The notes under the pieces are model-generated. The model made no database searches, had not been told where the DNA came from, and saw nothing but the letters and a program-made list of their open reading frames with translations. A stretch of 64,000 nt of DNA, taken from contig NZ_FNIY01000002.1 of the NCBI RefSeq assembly GCF_900104355.1, positions 868,001 through 932,000 of the forward strand. The letters run 5' to 3'. How positions within the stretch are numbered: position 1 is the first letter of the stretch; each line of letters opens with the position of its first letter. Shown here in pieces: positions 9,431 to 18,523 of this stretch. The position numbers were made by a program, and so were the translations under genes. Source of the DNA: Phyllobacterium sp. OV277 (GTDB lineage: Bacteria; Pseudomonadota; Alphaproteobacteria; Rhizobiales; Rhizobiaceae).

Positions 9431-10312
9431 TCAGGTGAAGCGTCCAGTCTCACTGTTCACCAGATCGGAAATGAAGCTGGAGACGGCTGTGATGCGCCGC
9501 AGTGTGCGCACAGATTCATGATAGGCGAGCCAATAGGAGCGGTGAATGGTGCGTTCCGGCAGCACCGGCACAAGATCGGAATATTCCCGAGCAATGAATG
9601 TATGCAGGATACCGATCCCGGCACCCGCTTTAACAGCCTCGACCTGACCGATGGCGCTGGAAATTTCAAATGCGGGACGCCAGTCGCGGGTGATTTCCGG
9701 CGCATAATTAAGCGAGGGGCTGATGACGAGATCATCGACGTAACCAACCAATCGATGCTTTGCGAGATCTTCTATGTTTTGCGGTGCTGGGTGTTCTGCG
9801 AGATATGAACGGCTGGCGTAAAGACAGAGTGTATAATCGACGAGTTTTTTCGCCACGAGACGACCCTGATCCGGTCGGTCAACGGTTATGGCGATATCCG
9901 CCTCGCGGCGCGACAATGAGAAAGAGCGGGGGACAGGAACGAGCTGGATTTTCAGGTCGGGATAGCGGGCAGTCAGGATGGCGAGGCGTGGCGCAAGAAA
10001 CGATACGCCGAAGCCATCAGGCGCTCCGATACGCACCGACCCTGAAATTGACACATCCGCATCACCCAAAGAGGAGCGGATCGACAGCATTTCGGCTTCC
10101 ATACGCTCCGCAGACAGAAGAAATTCCTCTCCCGCATGGGTCAATTCGCAGCCATTGGTACGGCGGGTCAAAAGCTTTGTGTTGATGTCATTCTCAAGCG
10201 CGGTCAGGCGGCGGGCGACTGTCGCATGATTGACGCCAAGTCGCTTGGCCGCTCCCAGTATTTGCCCCGAGCGCGCCACACTCAGAAAAACCCGCACATC
10301 ATCCCAGTTCAT
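9431..10312 (-). CDS. LysR-family transcriptional regulator
   Basis: The 293-residue regulator has a winged helix-turn-helix at residues 1-60 (MNWDDVRVFLSVARSGQILG, then ATVARRLTALE) and a LysR substrate-binding domain from about 90. It is divergent from mmsA with 132 bases between the start codons, so it very likely regulates mmsA and itself. That gap has an imperfect A/T-rich inverted repeat around 10339-10395 that could be its site. The effector cannot be read from the sequence. Confidence 0.88.
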   Translation of the reverse strand: MNWDDVRVFLSVARSGQILGAAKRLGVNHATVARRLTALENDINTKLLTRRTNGCELTHAGEEFLLSAERMEAEMLSIRSSLGDADVSISGSVRIGAPDGFGVSFLAPRLAILTARYPDLKIQLVPVPRSFSLSRREADIAITVDRPDQGRLVAKKLVDYTLCLYASRSYLAEHPAPQNIEDLAKHRLVGYVDDLVISPSLNYAPEITRDWRPAFEISSAIGQVEAVKAGAGIGILHTFIAREYSDLVPVLPERTIHRSYWLAYHESVRTLRRITAVSSFISDLVNSETGRFT

Positions 10313-10444
10313 GAATGAGCCTCCTCATGCAGTGGTACTTCAATTTTTGCACAACGGATACGCTTTTGCTCGGCTTGCAATAAAAATTTTGAAGCGCGAT
10401 GATAGGGTAACGAAATTCAATCAATCATAGGGAGGTTGCTCGCA

Positions 10445-11941
10445 ATGCGTGAAGTTGGACATTTTATCGGTGGCAAGCATGTTGCCGGAACAAGCGGTCG
10501 CACGACCGAGATTTTCCAGCCAATGGACGGTACCGTGCAGGGCCGTGTCGCATTGGCAACACCTGGTGAAGTGCGCGCCGCCATTGCCAATGCCAAGGCA
10601 GCGCAGCCTGCATGGGCTGCCACCAATCCGCAGCGCCGCGCGCGCGCTTTGCGCAAGTTCCTTGATCTCGTCGAAGCGGAATATGATTCCCTCGCAGAAC
10701 TTCTGGCGCGCGAGCATGGCAAGACCATTCCCGATGCGAAGGGCGATATTCAGCGCGGTCTGGAAGTGGTCGAGGTTTGCCTGGGTTCAGCCCATATGCT
10801 CAAGGGTGAATTCACCGACAATGCGGGTACGGGCATTGATGTTTACTCCATGCGTCAGCCGCTTGGCGTTGTTGCCGGTATCACGCCGTTCAACTTCCCA
10901 GCGATGATTCCACTGTGGAAGGCTGGTCCGGCGATTGCTTCGGGCAATGCCTTCATCCTGAAGCCTTCCGAACGCGATCCGGGCGTGCCGATGCGTCTGG
11001 CCGAACTTTTCATTGAGGCCGGTTTGCCAGCGGGCATCTTCAACGTCATCAATGGCGACAAGGAAGCCGTCGATACCATTCTTGATGATCCTGATATCAA
11101 GGCTGTTGGCTTTGTTGGTTCAACGCCGATTGCTCAGTACATCTATTCCCGTGCGACGGCCAACGGCAAGCGCGCCCAGTGTTTTGGCGGTGCCAAGAAC
11201 CACATGATCATCATGCCTGATGCGGATATGGACCAGACGGTCGACGCACTCATCGGTGCTGGTTACGGTTCGGCTGGCGAACGCTGCATGGCGATTTCCG
11301 TTGCTGTTCCGGTTGGCAAAGATACGGCAGATCGTCTCGTTGAGCGTCTTATTCCGCGCGTCGAAAGCCTGAAGGTTGGTCCATCCACCGATATGACCGC
11401 GGATTACGGTCCTGTTGTCACACAGCAGGCACTTGATCGCATCAAAGGCTATGTTGATCTCGGTATCAAGGAAGGCGCCAAGCTTGTTGTTGATGGTCGT
11501 GGCTTCAAGATGCAGGGCTATGAAAACGGCTACTATATGGGTGGCTGCCTGTTCGACCACGTAACGCCAGATATGCGCATCTATAAGGAAGAAATCTTTG
11601 GACCGGTTCTCGGCATTGTCCGCGCCGATACCTATGAAGATGCGATCCGCCTGCCGAATGAACATGAATATGGCAATGGCGTTGCGATCTTTACCCGTGA
11701 CGGCGACGCCGCCCGTGACTTCGCCTCGCGTGTACAGGTCGGCATGGTCGGCATCAATGTGCCAATCCCGGTTCCGATTGCTTACTACACATTTGGCGGT
11801 TGGAAGGGTTCCGGCTTTGGTGATCTGAACCAACACGGTCCCGATGCTTTCCGCTTCTACACCAAGACCAAGACTGTCACCTCGCGTTGGCCGTCAGGCG
11901 TCAAGGATGGTGCTGAGTTCGTCATTCCGACGATGAAATAA
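10445..11941 (+). CDS. mmsA: CoA-acylating methylmalonate-semialdehyde dehydrogenase
   Basis: Oxidatively decarboxylates methylmalonate or malonate semialdehyde to propionyl- or acetyl-CoA in valine and inositol breakdown. The 498-residue protein has the family signatures: QPMDG at 26, GITPFNFPAMIPLW at 145, catalytic Cys281 in SAGERCMA, and the C-terminal block VPIAYYTFGGWKGSGFGDL followed by FYTKTKTVTSRWP. GGGAGG lies upstream of ATG 10445; a TTG at 10436 is less likely. It is a single gene ending in a terminator. Confidence 0.95.
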   Translation: MREVGHFIGGKHVAGTSGRTTEIFQPMDGTVQGRVALATPGEVRAAIANAKAAQPAWAATNPQRRARALRKFLDLVEAEYDSLAELLAREHGKTIPDAKGDIQRGLEVVEVCLGSAHMLKGEFTDNAGTGIDVYSMRQPLGVVAGITPFNFPAMIPLWKAGPAIASGNAFILKPSERDPGVPMRLAELFIEAGLPAGIFNVINGDKEAVDTILDDPDIKAVGFVGSTPIAQYIYSRATANGKRAQCFGGAKNHMIIMPDADMDQTVDALIGAGYGSAGERCMAISVAVPVGKDTADRLVERLIPRVESLKVGPSTDMTADYGPVVTQQALDRIKGYVDLGIKEGAKLVVDGRGFKMQGYENGYYMGGCLFDHVTPDMRIYKEEIFGPVLGIVRADTYEDAIRLPNEHEYGNGVAIFTRDGDAARDFASRVQVGMVGINVPIPVPIAYYTFGGWKGSGFGDLNQHGPDAFRFYTKTKTVTSRWPSGVKDGAEFVIPTMK

Positions 11942-11965
11942 GTCACTTTGTGACTTGATCAAATC

Positions 11966-11994
11966 ACCGCCCGGTTCATAACCGGGCGGTTTTT
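11966..11994 (+). terminator. Terminator of mmsA
   Basis: Perfect 10-bp stem ACCGCCCGGT (11966-11975) / ACCGGGCGGT (11981-11990), 5-base loop, then TTTT. The hairpin also faces the end of the converging gntR gene. Confidence 0.88.
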
Positions 11995-12007
11995 GTTTGG
12001 CCCTGAC

Positions 12008-12661
12008 TTATGGCGCCAATGTCCTGAGATAACCAATCAAGCGGCTTGCCTCATCGGCAGCCTTATCCGGTTCGCGGGTGATGATTGCGTGGATGAGAGC
12101 CGTGTGCGCGCCTGCCGATTGCTCCAGACTTCCGGGTCGCTGCAGGCGGAACCAGAAGCGGCGGCTATGGGTTTGCAGCGGGGAGGCGAGGCGGGCGGCG
12201 TAAGGATTTTCCGCAGCCTGTCCCAATACCGTATCAAAAATCTTGTCGGCGTTAAGAAAGCCAATCACATCATTACCGCTTCGAGCAGCCGTCATCGCAT
12301 CGGCTGCCGCCTTGAGCCGCTCATAATGCAGGGCTGCGCCATAGAGCGCGGCACCCCGTGCAAGAACCCGCTCCACACCCTCGCGGACATCAAGAACCTT
12401 GGCGAAATCCTGCGGATTAAGCGCTGAAATGGCGATACCCGAGCGCGGGCGAATTTCCATCAGGCCTTCCCAAGCCAGTTTCTGCACCGCCTCGCGCACG
12501 GGTGTGCGACCCATATTGGTCATATCCGTCAGGGTTCGTTCATTGACGATCGCTCCCGGCTCCAGCTTCAACGTCACGATCATCTCCTCAATCTGGCGAT
12601 AGGCCAGATCGGCAAGACTCTCTCCTGTTTGGGCAATGGAGTGGGCGGTGGTTTGATCCAT
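12008..12661 (-). CDS. GntR/FadR-family regulator of the hydroxyproline operon
   Basis: The 217-residue protein has an N-terminal winged helix-turn-helix (AYRQIEEMIVTLKLEPGAIV, then MGRTPVREAVQKLAWEGLME) and a C-terminal FCD ligand-binding domain. It is divergent from lhpC with 81 bases between starts. That gap contains a perfect palindrome over the lhpC promoter. Repression of the operon, relieved by a hydroxyproline-pathway metabolite, is the natural inference. Confidence 0.9.
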   Translation of the reverse strand: MDQTTAHSIAQTGESLADLAYRQIEEMIVTLKLEPGAIVNERTLTDMTNMGRTPVREAVQKLAWEGLMEIRPRSGIAISALNPQDFAKVLDVREGVERVLARGAALYGAALHYERLKAAADAMTAARSGNDVIGFLNADKIFDTVLGQAAENPYAARLASPLQTHSRRFWFRLQRPGSLEQSAGAHTALIHAIITREPDKAADEASRLIGYLRTLAP

Positions 12662-12686
12662 CAGACGAACTTTCTATTCAAGGCAA

Positions 12687-12726
12687 TTGACAGCCACATG
12701 CTCTACAGATATATTTCTGATATATC
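12687..12726 (+). promoter_or_regulatory. lhp promoter with overlapping palindromic operator
   Basis: TTGACA (12687-12692), a 17-base spacer and TATATT (12710-12715) form a near-consensus sigma-70 promoter. A perfect inverted repeat GATATAT-TTCTG-ATATATC (12708-12726) covers the -10 box and the expected start point. This is the expected geometry for repression by the divergent GntR protein. Confidence 0.7.
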
Positions 12727-12742
12727 AAGAAGGAGAAGAGAC

Positions 12743-13636
12743 ATGTGGTCAGGCGTTTTCCCTGCTGTTACAACCAAATTCACTGATGATGATAAACTCG
12801 ATCACAAGGAAATGGAACGTTGCTTCTCTCTCCTGATGGATGCGGGTTGCGATGGCCTCATCGTTGCGGGGTCGCTGGGCGAAGGCCCGATGCTGAGCCA
12901 TGACGAAAAGCTTGAAGTGCTGAAGACCGCGCAAAACGTCGCCAAGGGCAAGCCCGTTCTTCTGACCATCAACGAAGCGGCGACACGCGATGGCGCTGCG
13001 CTGGCCAAGCGGGCCGCCAAGGCCGGTGCCGATGGGCTGATGCTGGTCCCAAGCCCGATTTATCATACCGACCCGGAAGAAACGGTCATAACGCTCAAGG
13101 CTGTTGCAGCCGCTGGTGATCTGCCTGTGATGATCTATTCCAACCGCATTGCTTACCGCGTCGACATTACCAGTGAAATTCTGGCCGAGCTTGCATCGGA
13201 CAAGCATTTCGTAGCGATCAAGGAATCATCGGATGATGTGCGCCGCACGAGCGATATCATCAATGCATTCGGTACGCGTTTTGATCTCTTTACCGGCGTT
13301 GACAATCTTGCTTTCGAAGCACTGACAACCGGTGCCATCGGCTGGGTTGCCGGGCTCGTCACCGCATTCCCGAAGGAGACGGTTGCGATCTACAAGCTCA
13401 TTGGTGCGGGCCGCTATGCGGAAGCGCTTGAGATTTATCGCTGGTTCCGCCCCTTGCTCGACCTTGATGTCTCCACCTATCTTGTGCAGAACATCAAATT
13501 GGCGGAAGTCCATGAAATTGGAACCAATGATCGTGTGCGCCTGCCGCGCCAGCCTCTGCGCGGTGAGCGCCGGGCTGTTGTCGACAAGATCGTCAAGGAT
13601 GCGATCGCATCACGGCCAAAACTGCCTGTTCTCTGA
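12743..13636 (+). CDS. lhpC: 1-pyrroline-4-hydroxy-2-carboxylate deaminase (DapA family)
   Basis: Proposed to deaminate 1-pyrroline-4-hydroxy-2-carboxylate to alpha-ketoglutarate semialdehyde, the third step of bacterial hydroxyproline degradation. The 297-residue TIM barrel has GSLGEG at 43-48, the active-site Tyr132 in IYSNRIAYRVD and the Schiff-base Lys160 in VAIKESSDD, so it is a DapA superfamily enzyme. It lacks the GTTGE motif of true DapA. Function rests on the neighbouring FAD enzyme and epimerase. AAGGAGA lies six bases before the start. Confidence 0.85.
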   Translation: MWSGVFPAVTTKFTDDDKLDHKEMERCFSLLMDAGCDGLIVAGSLGEGPMLSHDEKLEVLKTAQNVAKGKPVLLTINEAATRDGAALAKRAAKAGADGLMLVPSPIYHTDPEETVITLKAVAAAGDLPVMIYSNRIAYRVDITSEILAELASDKHFVAIKESSDDVRRTSDIINAFGTRFDLFTGVDNLAFEALTTGAIGWVAGLVTAFPKETVAIYKLIGAGRYAEALEIYRWFRPLLDLDVSTYLVQNIKLAEVHEIGTNDRVRLPRQPLRGERRAVVDKIVKDAIASRPKLPVL

Positions 13637-13645
13637 GATCAGGCA

Positions 13646-14899
13646 ATGAGCGCCCACTGGGACAAGCAGGATATTGTCATTATCGGTGCCGGCATTGTCG
13701 GCATCGCTATCGCGGCTTTTCTTGGCGAAGCCGGACGCAAGGTTCTGGTGATTGACCGTCAGGGCATTTGCGAAGGCACAAGCTCCGGCAATGCCGGGGC
13801 GTTGGCTTTTTCCGATATTCTGCCGATGGCGTCCAAAGGGGTCATGGGCAAGGTTCCGGGTTGGCTGATGGACCCTCTCGGGCCTTTCACCATCCGTCCT
13901 TCTTATTTGCCGAAGCTGGCGCCGTGGCTCTACCGGTTCTGGCGCGCCAGCCGTCCCGATGTATTGGAGCGAACAACCATAGCTCAGGGCGCAATGATGC
14001 GTCTTGCCGAACCTGAGATGCTTGGGTTGATGCAGCGTGCCGGTATACGGCATATGGTACGCGAAGACGGTTCGCTTGAACTCTACGAGAGCGAGCACGA
14101 ACTTAATCTGTCGTTGCCCGGCTGGGCTGCGCGCGACAAAGCTGGAATAGCGTTCGAACATCTGCGTGGCGAGGCATTGGCTGAATCCCAGCCGGGCCTG
14201 TCGCCACGCTTTGTTGCGGGAACCTTCGTTCCCGGATGGAAAACAGTCAGTGATCCCCAGCATGTCGGCAAGGGTCTGTGGGCCTATGCGGAAAAACTTG
14301 GCGCGCGGTTCGAACGCGCAGATGTGGTTTCAGTTGCAGCTGATAATGCTGGCGGGGTTGTCAGGATTGCAGATGGACGGATCATCGAAGCGGACAAGCT
14401 TATCATTGCTGCGGGTGCCTGGTCGCACCGCTTGGCAAGGCATCTTGGCGACAATATTCCGCTTGATACGGAGCGTGGCTACAACACGACCCTGCCAACG
14501 GGTGCGATAGACGTCAAATGCCAGTTGATTTTTTCCGGCCATGGCTTTGTTGTGACGCCGCTCGAAACCGGTGTGCGCGTTGGCGGTGCGGTGGAACTGG
14601 GCGGACTGGACCTGCCACCCAACTACAAGCGCTCGGAAGTCATGTTGCAAAAAGCCAAAACCTTCTTGCCCGATCTTGATATCTCTGGCGGTCGCCAGTG
14701 GATGGGATATCGTCCGTCCATGCCCGATTCCCTGCCGGTGATTGGCTACGCAAAAGGAAGCAAGAATATTCTCTATGCCTTTGGTCACGGGCATCTGGGA
14801 TTGACCCAGTCCGCTGCCACGGGCCGCCTCATTTGTGATCTGGTCGAGGGCCGCAGACCCGCTATCCCGATCGATCCGTTTTACCCGCAACGCTTTTAG
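13646..14899 (+). CDS. lhpB: FAD-dependent D-hydroxyproline dehydrogenase (DadA/DAO family)
   Basis: Likely oxidises cis-4-hydroxy-D-proline to 1-pyrroline-4-hydroxy-2-carboxylate. The 417-residue flavoprotein has the N-terminal dinucleotide fold VIIGAGIVGIAIAAFL (residues 11-26), SSGNAGALAF near 46 and the C-terminal FAD-contact stretch WMGYRPSMPDSLPVIG plus GHGHLGLTQSAATG. This is the single-subunit DadA-type form rather than the multisubunit dehydrogenase. It starts nine bases after lhpC, in the same operon. Confidence 0.87.
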   Translation: MSAHWDKQDIVIIGAGIVGIAIAAFLGEAGRKVLVIDRQGICEGTSSGNAGALAFSDILPMASKGVMGKVPGWLMDPLGPFTIRPSYLPKLAPWLYRFWRASRPDVLERTTIAQGAMMRLAEPEMLGLMQRAGIRHMVREDGSLELYESEHELNLSLPGWAARDKAGIAFEHLRGEALAESQPGLSPRFVAGTFVPGWKTVSDPQHVGKGLWAYAEKLGARFERADVVSVAADNAGGVVRIADGRIIEADKLIIAAGAWSHRLARHLGDNIPLDTERGYNTTLPTGAIDVKCQLIFSGHGFVVTPLETGVRVGGAVELGGLDLPPNYKRSEVMLQKAKTFLPDLDISGGRQWMGYRPSMPDSLPVIGYAKGSKNILYAFGHGHLGLTQSAATGRLICDLVEGRRPAIPIDPFYPQRF

Positions 14900-14914
14900 G
14901 ACTTCGAGAATATC

Positions 14915-15916
14915 ATGGCGCGTCATTCTTTCTTTTGTGTCGATGGTCACACCTGCGGCAACCCGGTACGCCTCGTGGCGGGTGGGGGACCCAACCTGAC
15001 CGGTTCAAACATGATGGAAAAGCGCGCGCATTTCCTACGTGAATTCGACTGGATTCGCACGGGTCTGATGTTTGAGCCGCGCGGGCATGATATGATGTCC
15101 GGCTCAATCCTTTATCCGCCAACCCGCGATGATTGCGACGTGGCGGTGCTGTTCATCGAAACATCGGGCTGTCTGCCCATGTGTGGCCATGGCACCATCG
15201 GTACGGTGACGATGGCCATCGAACACGGGTTGATCACGCCGAAAACGCCGGGCGTGCTGCGGCTTGATACACCTGCCGGTCTGGTGATCGCCGAATACAC
15301 GCAGGAAGGCGAATATGTCACCGGCGTGCGCATTACCAATGTTCCGGCCTTTCTTTATGCAGAAGGCCTCGAAGTTGAATGCCCTGATCTTGGAACGCTG
15401 CATGTGGATGTTGCCTATGGCGGCAATTTCTATGCGATCGTCGATCCGCAGAAAAATTTCCGCGATATGGTCGATTATCGCGCGCTTGATCTCATTGGCT
15501 GGAGCCCGGTCCTGCGCGAGCGGTTGAACGAACGCTATTCGTTCCAGCATCCGGAAAAACCAGATATCAACAAGCTCAGTCACATCTTGTGGACCGGTGC
15601 GCCGACCAAGCCGGAAGCGCATGCGCGCAATGCGGTATTCTACGGCGACAAGGCGATTGACCGTTCACCCTGCGGAACCGGCACGTCAGCCCGTATGGCG
15701 CAACTGGCGGCAAAAGGAAAGTTGAAGCCCGGTGATGACTTCGTGCATGAATCAATCATTGGATCTCTGTTCCACGGCCGTGTCGAGGCAGCGACAAATG
15801 TGGGCGAACGGCAGGCAATCATACCGTCGGTTGCGGGCTGGGCACGGATGACCGGTTACAACACGATCTTCATTGATGATCGCGATCCCTTCGCTCACGG
15901 ATTTGTGGTCAAGTGA
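14915..15916 (+). CDS. lhpA: 4-hydroxyproline 2-epimerase (proline racemase family)
   Basis: Converts trans-4-hydroxy-L-proline to cis-4-hydroxy-D-proline, the entry step of the pathway. Both acid/base cysteines of the two-base mechanism are present: Cys90 in LPMCGHGTIG and Cys253 in DRSPCGTGTSA. Having both argues against the related dehydratase, which has Thr in place of the second. Length (333) fits. It is the third gene of the operon. Proline racemase is the alternative; context favours hydroxyproline. Confidence 0.9.
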   Translation: MARHSFFCVDGHTCGNPVRLVAGGGPNLTGSNMMEKRAHFLREFDWIRTGLMFEPRGHDMMSGSILYPPTRDDCDVAVLFIETSGCLPMCGHGTIGTVTMAIEHGLITPKTPGVLRLDTPAGLVIAEYTQEGEYVTGVRITNVPAFLYAEGLEVECPDLGTLHVDVAYGGNFYAIVDPQKNFRDMVDYRALDLIGWSPVLRERLNERYSFQHPEKPDINKLSHILWTGAPTKPEAHARNAVFYGDKAIDRSPCGTGTSARMAQLAAKGKLKPGDDFVHESIIGSLFHGRVEAATNVGERQAIIPSVAGWARMTGYNTIFIDDRDPFAHGFVVK

Positions 15917-16185
15917 GGTTGGCCAGACCCATCAGGACAATAAGGCGGGGATAGGTAATTCCGTTAAATATGAGGCATCTGCCATAAGTTTCGTCAATGA
16001 TCGATGAAAATTTGGTGAAAAATTTCGCACAGAGTGTGCCAGCAAATGTGAAGCCGCTGTTTGCAGTAAAAAAGCTGTTGCTTTCTTTAACGCAGACGTT
16101 ACGTGTAAAGAAGTTGGGGTAAATGGGAACCGGATAAAAAAACCGGATAAGAAACTTCCCAATGAAAATGAGGGGTATCGTTGCG

Positions 16186-17094
16186 ATGGAGTACTTCATC
16201 CAGCAAGCGATCAACGGTCTGACACTAGGTTCAATCTACGGCCTAATCGCAATCGGCTACACGATGGTCTACGGGATCATCGGCATGATCAACTTCGCCC
16301 ATGGCGATGTTTTCATGCTTGGCGCGTTTATGGCGATGATCGTTTTTCTTGCTTTAACCACTTTTATTGGCGGTGTGCCTGTTGTGCTTGCACTGCTCCT
16401 GATGATGCTTGTCGCCATGCTGCTGACAGGCCTTTGGAGCTGGACAATCGAACGTCTGGCATACCGGCCATTGCGCGGCTCGTTCCGCCTCGCGCCGTTG
16501 ATCACGGCGATCGGCATGTCGATTGCCCTGTCGAATTTCGTGCAGGTCACACAGGGCCCGCGCAACAAGCCGATTCCTCCGCTCGTCAATGGCGGCATTA
16601 CCATCTACGGAACAGGCATCACCATCGCCTACAAGCAGATGGTCATCGTCGTGGTAACCGCAATCCTGCTTGCCGCATTCTGGTATCTCGTCAACCGTAC
16701 CACGCTTGGCCGTGCACAGCGTTCCTGTGAGCAGGACCGCAAGATGGCTGCGCTGCTCGGCATCGATGTGGACAAAACGATCTCCATGACCTTCGTCATG
16801 GGCGCCATGCTCGCAGCTGTCGCTGGAACGCTCTACCTCATGTTCTACGGCGTTATCTCCTTCACCGATGGTTTTACCCCCGGCGTCAAGGCGTTCACGG
16901 CTGCGGTGCTCGGCGGTATCGGCTCATTGCCCGGCGCTGTCGTGGGTGGATTGCTGATCGGATTGATCGAGGCGCTGTGGTCCGCTTATTTCTCCATTGA
17001 TTACAAGGACGTGGCCGCTTTCTCCATCCTTGCAATCGTCCTGATCTTCCTGCCCTCCGGCATTCTTGGTCGGCCCGAAGTCGAAAAGGTTTAA
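16186..17094 (+). CDS. livH: Branched-chain amino acid ABC transporter permease LivH
   Basis: Inner-membrane permease of the liv system. The 302-residue protein has about eight membrane segments and the family motifs [20 protein letters not shown] and [13 protein letters not shown] near the N-terminus, and a [13 protein letters not shown] loop near 250. ATG at 16186 has GAGGGG upstream; an ATG at 16162 would add eight residues. The 269-base A/T-rich gap before it carries a direct repeat AACCGGATAA and presumably the operon promoter. livM follows after four bases. Confidence 0.95.
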   Translation: MEYFIQQAINGLTLGSIYGLIAIGYTMVYGIIGMINFAHGDVFMLGAFMAMIVFLALTTFIGGVPVVLALLLMMLVAMLLTGLWSWTIERLAYRPLRGSFRLAPLITAIGMSIALSNFVQVTQGPRNKPIPPLVNGGITIYGTGITIAYKQMVIVVVTAILLAAFWYLVNRTTLGRAQRSCEQDRKMAALLGIDVDKTISMTFVMGAMLAAVAGTLYLMFYGVISFTDGFTPGVKAFTAAVLGGIGSLPGAVVGGLLIGLIEALWSAYFSIDYKDVAAFSILAIVLIFLPSGILGRPEVEKV

Positions 17095-17098
17095 GCTT

Positions 17099-18523
17099 AT
17101 GGCTGATATCCAAGCTTCAGGACAGGATTCCGTCTACCTCAAGGCCACCAAAGAGGCGGTTTTCGCCGGGTTGATCGCCTTCGGCCTGTTCTTCCTCGTT
17201 GTCGGTTTCCGCACCGACCAGAACATCAACAATGAGCTTGTCCTTGTTCAGCGCTGGGGCCTGCTGGCGATCTTCGTAGCTGTGGCTGCGATTGGCCGCT
17301 TCATTTTCGCAGCTTTCATCACGCCCTCACGGGAACGGGCAAAGCTGGCGAAATCAAAAGTGTCTGCCGCTGCCAGAGCTGACCGTCGCTCGCTCAAGGC
17401 AACGGTCTCACGCTTTGGCTTGGCTTTGCTGTTTATCTATCCGTTTCTGGTGATCCTTATCCTCGCGTTGATCAATTTTGCAGCGACGGGACAATGGGCG
17501 TTCCAGAGTGGTGTGCAGGGCTCGCTGAAATATGTCGATAATTTCGGCATCCAGATTCTGATCTATGTGATGTTGGCGTGGGGTCTCAATATCGTTGTGG
17601 GCCTCGCCGGTCTGCTCGATCTTGGTTATGTCGCCTTCTATGCCGTGGGTGCCTATTCCTACGCTTTGCTCTCCACGCATTTCGGTCTTTCTTTCTGGCT
17701 GCTATTGCCAATGGCCGGTATTTTTGCCGCCATGTGGGGTATTGTTCTTGGCTTCCCCGTGCTGCGGCTGAGGGGCGACTATCTGGCCATCGTCACGTTG
17801 GCGTTCGGTGAAATCATCCGTTTGGTGCTGATCAACTGGACCGTGGTGACCAAGGGCACGTTCGGTGTATCCGGCATTGCCAAGGCCACGCTGTTTGGTA
17901 TTCCTTTCACAACTGGACCCACCGGTTTTGCCGCGACCTTCGGGCTGCCGAACTCCGGCGTCTACTACAAAATCTTCCTCTATTACCTCATCCTGTTCCT
18001 TGCGCTGCTGACAGCCTGGGTAACAATCCGGCTGCGCCGTATGCCGATCGGCCGTGCGTGGGAAGCTTTGCGTGAAGACGAAATTGCCTGCCGTTCGCTC
18101 GGCATCAATACGACAACGACGAAGCTCACGGCTTTTGCCACGGGTGCAATGTTCGGTGGTTTCGCCGGGTCGTTCTTTGCTGCCCGTCAGGGCTTCGTCA
18201 GCCCCGAATCCTTCGTGTTTCTTGAATCGGCAATCATTCTTGCCATCGTGGTGCTCGGCGGTATGGGCTCGCTCATCGGTATTGCCATTGCTGCGGCTGT
18301 CATGATCGGCGGCACGGAGCTGTTGCGCGAACTGGAATTCCTCAAGCTGATCTTTGGCAATGACTTTACGCCGGAGCTCTATCGTATGCTGTTGTTCGGT
18401 CTCGCCATGATTGTGGTCATGGTGTGGAAGCCACGCGGGTTTGTCGGCAATCGAGAACCGAGCGCCTTTCTGCATGAACGTAAGATGATCTCCAGCGAGT
18501 TTACGAAAGAAGGGCACGGCTGA
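17099..18523 (+). CDS. livM: Branched-chain amino acid ABC transporter permease LivM
   Basis: Second permease of the heterodimeric channel. The 474-residue protein begins with an extra region of about 100 residues that has two membrane segments and a basic loop ([20 protein letters not shown]) before the conserved LivM core: [23 protein letters not shown] near 160, [18 protein letters not shown], and [19 protein letters not shown]. Many LivM proteins are shorter at the N-terminus. Its TGA overlaps the livG ATG by one base. Confidence 0.94.
   Translation: MADIQASGQDSVYLKATKEAVFAGLIAFGLFFLVVGFRTDQNINNELVLVQRWGLLAIFVAVAAIGRFIFAAFITPSRERAKLAKSKVSAAARADRRSLKATVSRFGLALLFIYPFLVILILALINFAATGQWAFQSGVQGSLKYVDNFGIQILIYVMLAWGLNIVVGLAGLLDLGYVAFYAVGAYSYALLSTHFGLSFWLLLPMAGIFAAMWGIVLGFPVLRLRGDYLAIVTLAFGEIIRLVLINWTVVTKGTFGVSGIAKATLFGIPFTTGPTGFAATFGLPNSGVYYKIFLYYLILFLALLTAWVTIRLRRMPIGRAWEALREDEIACRSLGINTTTTKLTAFATGAMFGGFAGSFFAARQGFVSPESFVFLESAIILAIVVLGGMGSLIGIAIAAAVMIGGTELLRELEFLKLIFGNDFTPELYRMLLFGLAMIVVMVWKPRGFVGNREPSAFLHERKMISSEFTKEGHG

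Noticed and set aside
10445-11941. mmsA as the missing semialdehyde dehydrogenase of the hydroxyproline pathway
   Set aside because: Its C-terminal block and length are those of CoA-acylating MmsA, and it has its own LysR regulator and terminator. The idea is left as an open question only.
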